Part shown: piece by piece, positions 51,719 through 60,177 of the stretch
Position numbering within the stretch: the stretch's first letter is position 1
How the letters are laid out: each line of letters starts with the position of its first letter
Assembly (NCBI RefSeq): GCF_963576545.1
Contig: NC_083646.1
Span: 23,105,989 to 23,169,988, forward strand
DNA: 64,000 bases
Direction of reading: 5' to 3'
Source of the DNA: Limanda limanda
Taxonomy: Eukaryota > Chordata > Actinopteri > Pleuronectiformes > Pleuronectidae
Notes under the pieces: generated by a model
The model's input: only the letters and a program-made list of their open reading frames with translations
Told to the model about the DNA's origin: nothing
Databases searched by the model: none
Translations under genes and position numbers: made by a program

Positions 51719-52215
51719 AACAGGACACAAACACATATTCTGTTAATTGTGTATGCAATCAATTCTAATCAGATGTTCTTCTGTGGTGACTGTCCATTTC
51801 TAAGGTCTCCTCCTTATCGATTCGTAAATCAAACATAATTTACTCCAGGTTACATAATGTACCCTATATAACCTACTATGTACACTAAGGTATATACAAC
51901 TAATCATGAGAAGTTCAAACGAATGCGGCCTGATACTACAGCCGTGCAATAACAACTCTCTATATGGGGTTTTTAATCATATTTTAGTGGGAACAGAGAG
52001 ACATTCATTTTGTTGAATGGACCTTTTTGAAGCTGTTGAGCTGAACTGCATGATACTGTACTGACATTATTCAAAACAGGCTAAATAACACAAACAGCTC
52101 CCTGTGTAACCGCAACACACACCTACTGGAAAAATGGAACTGCTGTCACTACTCTCCTGTAAATGTGGAGGATTATATTAATGATTGTCCTTCTGCTTGT
52201 TCCTCTCACATATAT

Positions 52216-52221
52216 AATAAA
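52216..52221 (+). terminator. Polyadenylation signal of the fcgbp-like gene
   Basis: AATAAA about 0.5 kb after the stop at 51718, in AT-rich 3' UTR. The gene converges tail-to-tail with the dysbindin gene on the other strand. Confidence 0.55.
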
Positions 52222-52691
52222 CTCTACATTGCATTTCAGTTTTGGCTAATGCAGTATCTGTTGTGTCTGTGATTGATGTACATATCTATGTATAGTTTGT
52301 TGTACAATTTCACTGACATAGCAATGTCTTTTTTTATATAGCACTTCTAAAAACAAAGTTACAAAGAGCTTCGCAGAAATAAGATGCACAAGTAAAAAAC
52401 ACATATGAAATAGTTTCTGTATCTTCAAAATTTAACACAGAAATTCTGGTTGTGAGAATATAAACCATAATCAGGGTAGGAATCAGTATTCATTGTAGAC
52501 ATGCATGCTGACTAATGACCATGTGAAGATGAGAAGAAACCGGAATACAATTTTGTACATGCATACGAGTTAGGATAAAGAAATCTGCAGTGCTGGACAA
52601 CTTGTTACTTTAAAGTTTTACTAACTCCATTATATTCTGACTGCTACAGTCATGACTTTCAGTGCAGATTCAGAGTCAAAATCACTCAGTA

Positions 52692-53115
52692 GTTGTGTCT
52701 CAATAGAGAGCTGCGTCCTTTGAAGGTTGCATTTGAATACCGATTGCATCACAGCGGCGCAACTAGACTGTCACATTTCGAGAGTTCCTTCAAATGAAGA
52801 TGACCAATGCGTCCTTCCATCCCTGAGAAATGTATCCGTTTTTCAAAGAGGTAATGGCAACTGAAAGCAATGAGATGTCCAACACCTGACAATCAGTCTT
52901 CAGCTCAACAGAGCAGATAATGGTAAACATTTAAAAATCAAGGGGCATAAAACCTTTTTCGGCGTGTCCAACTTCATATCTGTTTGTGGGCAACAGTAGT
53001 AAGAAAAAAAACCCGTCTCATTTCAGGTCAACCGTTATAGTCTACACAGCCCACAAAGGAGGAGGTCCCTGTGGACCATAGACCACGTCCTCCAAAACAT
53101 TCAGCCCCTGAGAGT
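52692..53115. mobile_element. Non-autonomous element of the GTGTCTCAAT family
   Basis: The left end reads AGTTGTGTCTCAATAGAGAG then CTGCGTCCTTTGAAGG; the right part contains GACCACGTCCTCCAAAACAT then TCAGCCCCTGAGAG, roughly the inverse of the family's start. This may be a nearly full but old copy, between the convergent fcgbp-like and dysbindin genes. No coding capacity. Confidence 0.5.
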
Positions 53116-53223
53116 TCTATGGCATAAATTCCCACCTAAGCTCCGATCATTATCCAACTGACTAGGTCTGAGCAGCCAGTCTATCAAACACAAAAGGTTT
53201 TTGGTTTGTCCAGTTTGGGCTAC

Positions 53224-53430
53224 TGTTAAAAACATGGCAGCCTTCGTAGAGAGGACCTGCTTTAGACCTAAATATAAAATATTTCAATATAACGGACCCA
53301 TTCTAGAGTAAAGAAAACAACAATTCGTACAATTTAGATGAAGCACACCAGTGAAGACATCACTAGAATTATTTTATATTCACTTTCTGCCAATAGATCC
53401 CTTTCACGTGAATCTTACACACTGGACAGT
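53224..53430. mobile_element. Second copy of the CAGTGTGTA inverted-repeat element (partial)
   Basis: The right end, TAGATCCCTTTCACGTGAAT then CTTACACACTGGACAG, matches the right end of the element at 3602-3876 with few changes. The interior also shares ACATCACTAGAATTA-like sequence. The left end is eroded. Confidence 0.55.
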
Positions 53431-54454
53431 ATTTTTTGCAATAATCCTCACAAGACACAAATATACGATACAGACATATTGACACTTTATTGAATGAGGA
53501 GGACACAAAAACACACCTGATTGTCAAACAAAAACCTGGAGCAGATGGTCCGGTTTGAACCAAAAAACTTGACAGACATGTTAAAGCATACTTCTGGTGT
53601 TTCAACAGATTCAATGAAAAGAACAAAACCCAACCATGCATTCTCTTCAATGGTGAACAATGTACTCTACTGTTTACCTGTATTTTGCCACAATAGAGGA
53701 TAACATACTGCATCCATCACCACGATACTTTAAGTCCTGTCATTGTTGGACAGTTTCTGTCAGAACTAAGGAAACTTGATCCAAACGTCTTATCTAGATT
53801 TGATCTGACAGTGGCTCCAGCTGTTCCATCTGCAGTATGGGCTCAGGCACTGGAGCTGTTACCCAGGCAGAGTTATGGTGGCAAATATGTTTTTTGGGGG
53901 AAAAACAACAAACGTCTTGAGGACTTTTAACAGTGAGCATTGCAAAAGTTAGCTTTCTATACACCCAGCATGTATAAGTGATATATGTGCTCCCAACTAA
54001 AAAGACTTGACCTTCCTCTATCTTGTGAATGCCTGGGTGCTCCAAGCCTTACACAAGTTAAAAAAACTCCTGTCACTGTGGCAACTGCCTTCTCCTCCGC
54101 TAATGCATGTCAGGAACTACCTCTGATTGGCATGGATTTGTCACCATCTATGATCAAGGTTTCCTGTCAGGGATCACATGCTACTATATTTTATTGGGAA
54201 AACTATGAATCATCAACGGTTAGTTGGCATTACTGACTGACCACATTTTCTCCAATCACAAGTGTTCGATATGAAAATCCAGCATTTGTGTTGGAGGCAT
54301 GTTTTCAAGTCAAATCAGAAAAGAGCAGTTTGACCTCAAAGCAGAAAAGTGGCACATGTTTGCCGAAGACGAGAGCCAGGCAAAGCACAGGGCACCAGAG
54401 CAACAGCAGTCAGTGTTCCAGTGTTCAGTGAGTTTCAAAGTCCAGGTTGTTTAG

Positions 54455-54499
54455 TTACCCAGAGGCCAGGTCCCCTGCAGAGTCACTCTCATCAGAGGC
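54455..54499 (-). pseudogene. dtnbp1: Stranded dtnbp1 C-terminal tail beyond the insertion
   Basis: Minus-strand frame of about 12 codons ([12 protein letters not shown]) ending in TAA, adjoining the left LTR. It is acidic and serine-rich like the human end (GGEDSDS). Without the insertion it would continue in frame from the exon at 57870. With the copia element in place it is not reachable by translation. Confidence 0.75.
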
Positions 54500-57400
54500 T
54501 GTTGAGATATATTCATTATGTACTCAGATGTATATGTAATGCTGTATTGTAATATGTATATATGGTTACGCCACAGGATGGCGCTAAGGTACAGGCTATA
54601 AGAGCCAACTTGCTATATGTAAGTGCGTCAGTTAAAGTAGCTCTGACCGTGAGACTGATGTGTCAGCAGCCTGTTAATAAATACGCCAACAACGGCTAAA
54701 GATAACGCCATCATTTATTCTTTCCTCCGAATGCAACGGTAGCTGCAGCAATTTAACACAACATAACAGATTTAACATTCATGTGTATGGAAAGCTGTAT
54801 TATTTGCATACTGAATCTGAATCTAATGATAAGTGTAATGCCTGTCACGACATACAGACATGGCATGAAATATTAGGCCACTGTAACTATGACGATGTTC
54901 TTAAGTTGCAAAATGTTGTTGTAGGTATGCAGATCAAAGGCAAAACGAGTAGGCCGGAACAAGAGTGTGAGGTGTGTATTCAGGGAAAGTTTGCTCAAAC
55001 CAGAAATAGGGACCCTGATACCAGAGCAAAGGCTCCCTTACAGATGGTACACACAGATCTTGCAGGTCCCGTAGCCACTGAGTCGAGAGATGGTTACAAA
55101 TATGTGCAATCATTTACTGATGACTACTCAAGTGCAGTGTTTGTTTATTTTCTAAAGAAGAAAAGTGACACAGTATAGGCTACAGAAAAGTTCCTAGCAG
55201 ATATATCCCCTTATGGGAAGGTGAGGTGCATCAGATCCGACAATGGAACAGAGTTTACATGCAGTGATTTCCAAGCACTGTTGATGAAGAATAAGATCAG
55301 ACATGAAACGTCAGCTCCTTATTCCCCACACCAGAACGGAACAGCAGAGAGGGGTTGGCGTACTCTTTTTGAGATGGGTAGGTGCATGATAGTTGAAAGT
55401 GCACTACCAAAGCAGCTATGGCCCTACGCTGTACAAACAGCAGCAATGGTACGGAACAGATGTTTTAACAGACGTACAGGGCAGACTCCTTATGAGCTGC
55501 TAACAGACAAAAAGCCCAATGTATCCAAAATGCAAAAGTTTGGGTCTGTATGTTACACGTACAAACAGAGCAAAGGGAAGCTTGATTCCAGATGTGATCA
55601 GGGGCATTTTGTAGGTCACGACAAGAACAGCCCAGCGTATTTGGTGTATCATCCAGATACAAACAAAGTACAAAAACACAGACTAGTAAAGTTTGTGAGT
55701 CAGCTGTGGAAAAACCAACACAGACAGGTGAGCCAGATCCAAGTGATAGCTATGATGACACTGTGAGACCCAGGACTAGTGGAACCACGCAGGGGGTCAG
55801 TAGGAGTACAGAAAATGCTCCAGAGTCAAGTGTGACAAGTGGTGAACCAGAGAGTAGAAGGTATCCAACTAGAGAAAGAAGGAAGCCGAGTCACTTAAAT
55901 GACTTCATAACTGAAAACTGTGTTAGTGATGCGGTTCATATCACAGTAGACTACTGCTGTAGAGCGGTGTGTGGCATTCCACAGACATTTGGGGAGGCAA
56001 TGGAGTCAGATAACTCAAAAGAATGGGCAAAAGCCATGGATGAGGAAATCCAATCCTTAGACGAGAACAAGACCTTTACCCCGACAGCACTGCCAATAGG
56101 CAAGGAAACAGTGGGGGGTAGATGGGTTTACGCCATCAAGACTGATGTAGATGGGAGAGACAAAGACAAAGCAAGGTTTGTGGCCAAGGGTTACAGCCAA
56201 AGAATGGGAGTAGACTATGGGGAGACGTTTTCACCCACGGCAGACATGACGAGTATAAGGGTGGTGCTACAAAAAGCTGCACAGGAGAATTTACTCCTCC
56301 ACCAAATGGACGTGAAAACTGCGTACTTGCACGCGCCCATAGATTATGAGATCTACATCAATCCACCAGAGGGTTATGAAGAAAAAGAGGGTATAGTTTA
56401 TAAGCTAGAGAAATCCCTTTACGGTCTTAAACAGTCCGGCCGAAATTGGAATAGGGTTTTGCACAATTGCCTAACTGAGGATGGATTCACACAAAACCCA
56501 GCCGACCACTGTGTTTATGCCAAAGAGTCAAATGAAGGGAAGGTGATCATAATCACATGGGTCGATGACTTGATCATTGCAGCAAGCAATGAAGAGAGAC
56601 TGAAAAAGGTGAAAGAGATGCTCGCAGAAAAGTTTAAGATGAAAGATTTAGGCAAACTCAAACATTTCCTGGGTATTGATTTCAGTCAATCAGATGGATG
56701 TGTAAAGATGTCACAGGAAAGATACACTAACAAGATACTACAGCGTTTTAATATGCAAGATTGTAGGACCAGAGAAACACCCTGTGAGCAGAAGCTAGAG
56801 TATACTGAAGATGCAGTAAAAATGGAAGATGTCAGGATGTACAGGGAGGCTGTTGGTAGTCTTATATACTTGACTACTTGTACCAGACCGGATTTAAGTT
56901 TTGTGGTGAGCAGATTATCACAGTACTTTGCTGAGCCTACAGAGGAGCAGTGGGTCACTGTGAAGCATGTTTTAAGGTATCTCAAAGGCACTGCAGAGAA
57001 AGGGTTAAGCTTTAAGAGAAACGACAGTGAGGAGCTAGGTATACAAGCCTACAGTGATGCTGACTGGGCGGCTGATACCAGTGACAGACGCAGTACCACA
57101 GGATACTGTGTCAGTCTTAATCAGAACAGCTCTCTAGTCTCGTGGAAGACTAGAAAACAACCCACAGTTGCGCTATCAACCTGCGAGGCAGAATACATGG
57201 CACTGGCTTCAACCATACAGGAGTGTCTATACCTGGAGCAGTTACTGGGGGGTATAGATAACTACAATTACACACAAACTATTGTACATGAGGACAATCA
57301 GGGGACAATAGCTCTTGCCAAAAACCCTGTACACAGACAGAGGTGTAAACACTTTGACATAAAGTACCACTTTATCAGGTCAACTGTGATTGAGGGAAGG

Positions 57401-60177
57401 GTGATTTGGATGTATTGTTCTACTGATGACATGGTTGCTGATGTAATGACCAAACCTGTAAATAAGTTGAAACTGAAGAAGTTTGCAACTGCTCTTTTTG
57501 GAGATTGATATGTGTATGACAGAGGTTCACATTCATTCTGTTTTCCTGTGTTTCTTTTGCTTGAAGTATAGCAACCTGAGTACAAGTGGGGGTGTTGAGA
57601 TATATTCATTATGTACTCAGATGTATATGTAATGCTGTATTGTAATATGTATATATGGTTACGCCACAGGATGGCGCTAAGGTACAGGCTATAAGAGCCA
57701 ACTTGCTATATGTTAGTGCTTCAGTTAAAGTAGCTCTGACCGTGAGACTGATGTGTCAGCAGCCTGTTAATAAATACGCCAACAACGGCTAAAGATAACG
57801 CCATCATTTATTCTTTCCTCCGAATGCAACGGTAGCTGCAGCAATAGTGCACCACAACTTAACAGAGGCCCTCTCGACATCCTGCAGGCCAACCAAGGAC
57901 ATGTCCGGCTGAACCTCGTCCTCATCTGACTGCACCACAGGTTCATCACTGTCCTCACTGGCTACTTCCTCTTCTCACCCCCATACTGCATCCTGGTTGG
58001 ATGGTTTGTTGTTAGTGGGAGGGGCTTGGTTCATTTGGCTTCTTGTAGACTCAGAGGAGCAGGACTCGAGGTCTGGACCTGTATGGAAGACTTTGTTTAT
58101 TTCATAAAGTGGTGTTCCGATTATATATGGACTAGTATTACCTGAGTCCTGAGATCTAGATCAACCTGTCCCATCTAAGTTGTGTGGTAAGATAAAATTG
58201 GGGATAGATCAGCGGTGAGTAAATTCACTTCTCCTGGGAAGGTGGTGAGATTTTGATATTAAAATCATCGTCAGAAAAAAATTTAAGTGTGTTCCCCCCA
58301 CTGTCCCCAGTTGTATCTTCAGAGCCCTTAACCTGCCGTTTTTCAACGCACTCCAGAAAGATTCAGAGGTTACTGAGGGATCAGAACAACCAAGGATGTG
58401 TGTGAACAAAACAAAGCTACAGGGCTATTCTTACAGTCATTACAGGGAGCGTAACACCAAAACAAATACTTGCTAGTTGCTCCATGTTTACAAGGTTTGA
58501 ACACACACATTAGCCAGTACTGCTACTGAAACACTGACGGGTGTATAGATCAAAAGATGATTGATACACTTGTTAAACATTGATAACGTGCAATATCTAA
58601 GCAGCTCCTGTTTGTCTTTTACTTTCCTGAGGTTGTAGAATAAGTAAGTCGGGGTTACCTGAGGTCAGTGATGATCCAGTACTAATGTCATCGCCGCTGG
58701 AGTTAAGGAAGTCATCCAAAGCCTCCTGGTCTGACATGTTGGTCACCGTCATGTGATCCAGAACACCCACATCAGGTTTGGATGGTTCTACAAATACAAA
58801 CACAGGCATAACACACACATTTAAAAAAGTTTAACCCAATAATAGTGTTCTTCACATAATTAAAGAAGAAGATTTGTTTACCATTTACTTCAATTTCGTG
58901 GATTTGGCTGCAACTCTCTTTACCCCTGATAATCCAAAAGTGTTTTGCGGACTCAAACACTTCCCCCACCCCCCCATCAGCATAGTTGTGAGTAGATAGT
59001 GAATTTTAATTTTTGGTTGAACTATCCCTGTTAGTATCAGGAACTGGAATTAACAGATTTCAAGAACACCGATTTATTTTCCTGAACAATAAAATAATCC
59101 TAATATATCACATTACAATAGATGAGACCACGTTTAAAACATTAAAAGTATACATTTACCCATCTCTGACTGCAATGCATGACTGTTGTCCTCCAATCTG
59201 GAGATTTGATCTGAAATCATCAGCTTAGTGCGAATGAAAAATTTTGTGTGTAAATGGTCCCTGTCACTTGAACTTGCCTGGAATACCTTACCTCTCTGTT
59301 GTATCTGTCCAGTGGACAGGTATTGCTCCATGTCTTGGTTAAAGGCTTCTTCATAGACCTTCTGTCGGTCTCGCAGTTTTTGGCACATGGTCTGCTCCAG
59401 TTCCGCCACCTTCTGAGCATGCTCCGAATTCAGTTCCACTACAAAAAACATCATCAACGGCTTTACTGTCTTTCAACACATGAGTACTCTCAGTGATGTA
59501 CTACTATGGCTGACATACTACCTCAGGTATAACTTTATCGAAAACAACAAAAGGGGAAAACTGTTTTTCACAAGGGTGATGTAGGCTTGGTGTTGTTTTA
59601 AGAAACTGTAATCATGTGGTCCCTTGATCTAATCGTACATTTTGAGTAAATGTTCAGGAATTACCCAGTCTGGGATCAATAAATTAATAAATCCGTCCAT
59701 CCATCTATCATCCATTGATACAAATCTGAAACTATCTTCTCACAGCAATGTATAAAGTAGGAACATAGTCGGTGTGATGCACCCCAGTGTGTAATGACAG
59801 TACTGCTGCTCACCTTCCAGTGCCTCCACCTCCCTCCTGTTTCAAGACAAACATCGAATAAGCACAAGCATTCTTGAGGGGGAGTCCTCTTGACTGATTT
59901 TAAAATGTGGGAGACCACAGACATAATGACAGATTGAATCAGTTTTTAATCCTATAATCTTCATGAACACACACACTGGATGATTTGGCCACAACGTCAG
60001 ACCAAGCACTTGCCGTTTGTAGGAAAAAAAATTGAGTTTCCAAAGACTTGAGATCTCACAGAAACGTGCCTATCTTCTTCTTCCTCTTCAGCTCTTTATG
60101 GTGGTTGGCACAACTTTTAGGCACTTTACCACCATCTTCTGAACTGGAGTTCGTAGCACTCGTGGGATTAAAAGTGT
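54455..60177 (-). CDS. dtnbp1: Dysbindin, C-terminal half, disrupted by a copia insertion
   Basis: Dysbindin is a coiled-coil subunit of the BLOC-1 complex, which acts in lysosome-related organelle and synaptic vesicle traffic. Minus-strand exons, 5' to 3': 60177-60060, 59836-59814 (23 bases), 59438-59292, 59210-59160, 58917-58882, 58787-58659 and the last exon from 58078. All phases agree. [45 protein letters not shown] and [14 protein letters not shown] match human dysbindin closely. The N-terminal exons were not found between 60.2 and 63.6 kb. The last exon carries an in-frame TGA (57977-57975) and, further on, a Ty1/copia insertion at 54500-57864; the original tail and stop TAA (54457-54455) lie beyond it. 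It may be a truncated working gene or a decaying copy. Confidence 0.8.
54495..54499. repeat. Target-site duplication, left copy
   Basis: GAGGC directly before the 5' LTR, equal to 57865-57869. Five bases is the normal size for Ty1/copia. Confidence 0.88.
54500..54768 (+). repeat. Copia 5' LTR
   Basis: 269 bp, TGTTGAG...CATAACA. It matches the 3' LTR except for two substitutions near 54622-54630 and a different last 20 bases or so. AATAAA at about 54678 could be its polyadenylation signal. Confidence 0.92.
54783..55766 (+). pseudogene. Copia pol, integrase part (broken)
   Basis: One reading frame, interrupted by TAG at 55176-55178. The first part has the pre-integrase zinc motif (WHEILGH...CEVC) and the first catalytic Asp (VHTDLAGP). 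The second has the next Asp (IRSDNGTEF) and [17 protein letters not shown] with the Glu. The frame ends at 55764-55766, after the shift to the reverse-transcriptase frame around 55700. The start given is only the first ATG; the frame runs back to the LTR. Confidence 0.85.
55706..57508 (+). pseudogene. Copia pol, reverse transcriptase and RNase H part
   Basis: 600 codons without a stop, in a different frame from the integrase. Reverse transcriptase (RVT_2 type): [41 protein letters not shown] and the catalytic [10 protein letters not shown] (copia usually has YVDD). RNase [30 protein letters not shown] and [14 protein letters not shown]. This part is intact, but it lacks its own gag-pol start because of the upstream breaks. 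Confidence 0.92.
57593..57864 (+). repeat. Copia 3' LTR
   Basis: 272 bp, TGTTGAG...CTTAACA. Read on the minus strand, it extends the dysbindin frame by 19 codons to a TGA at 57806-57804 and has an AATAAA at 57812-57807 just before that stop. Confidence 0.92.
57865..57869. repeat. Target-site duplication, right copy
   Basis: GAGGC directly after the 3' LTR, equal to 54495-54499. Confidence 0.88.
57870..58078 (-). CDS. dtnbp1: dtnbp1 last exon, part 5' of the copia insertion
   Basis: The acceptor CCATACAG at 58081-58079 is in phase 1 with the previous donor. The frame encodes [18 protein letters not shown] and [12 protein letters not shown], then TGA at 57977-57975, then in the same frame [20 protein letters not shown] and [17 protein letters not shown]. 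Human dysbindin has GPESSTCQ and ESPVVQSDEEEVQVD, so both sides of the TGA are true dysbindin sequence. The insertion follows right after the last serine codon. Confidence 0.8.
58659..59210 (-). CDS. dtnbp1: dtnbp1 exons after the coiled coil
   Basis: Exons 59210-59160 (51 bases), 58917-58882 (36 bases) and 58787-58659 (129 bases). All are multiples of three with phase 1 ends, so each could be skipped without a frame change. The last carries [18 protein letters not shown] and [14 protein letters not shown], the conserved dysbindin motif. The two short exons have no clear human match and could be lineage-specific. Confidence 0.75.
59292..59836 (-). CDS. dtnbp1: dtnbp1 coiled-coil exons, including a 23-base microexon
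   Basis: Exons 59836-59814 and 59438-59292. The microexon supplies REVEALE between split codons. The following exon encodes [18 protein letters not shown] and [19 protein letters not shown], the best dysbindin match in the window. Human has ELDAEHAQKVLEMEH and [15 protein letters not shown]. Confidence 0.88.
60060..60177 (-). CDS. dtnbp1: dtnbp1 candidate upstream exon
   Basis: Lies between acceptor TTCTTTAG and donor GTGAGA. It encodes [17 protein letters not shown] then [17 protein letters not shown]. The end loosely matches the human stretch before KRKELETF; the start does not, so the donor choice and the exon's identity are less sure than for the later exons. Confidence 0.5.

Larger units (their letters stand above)
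51719..54454. other. Convergent 3' UTR and intergenic stretch
   Basis: Holds the fcgbp-like 3' UTR (to about 52240), two repeat elements (52692-53115, 53224-53430) and the likely 3' UTR of the dysbindin gene on the minus strand (54454 down to about 53480). TTTATT at 53486-53491, an AATAAA on the minus strand, is a candidate dysbindin polyadenylation signal. A fragment near 52330-52380 (TATATAGCACTTCTAAAAAC) resembles a common fish LINE/SINE tail. Confidence 0.55.
54500..57864 (+). mobile_element. Ty1/copia LTR retrotransposon, internally deleted
   Basis: 3365 bp with direct LTRs (54500-54768 and 57593-57864), ends TGTTGA...TTAACA or ATAACA, and a 5-bp target duplication GAGGC (54495-54499, 57865-57869). 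The internal part begins inside the pre-integrase region, so primer-binding site, gag and protease are missing. pol has the copia order integrase then reverse transcriptase then RNase H. A G-rich tract (GTGGGGG) precedes the 3' LTR. An in-frame TAG and a frame change break pol. It is a recent insertion, since the LTRs differ little, but it cannot be autonomous. The fish copia family (GalEa or Zeco type) was not determined. Confidence 0.93.

Noticed and set aside
56686..56991. 101-codon minus-strand frame in the copia element
   Set aside because: Antisense shadow of the reverse transcriptase frame.
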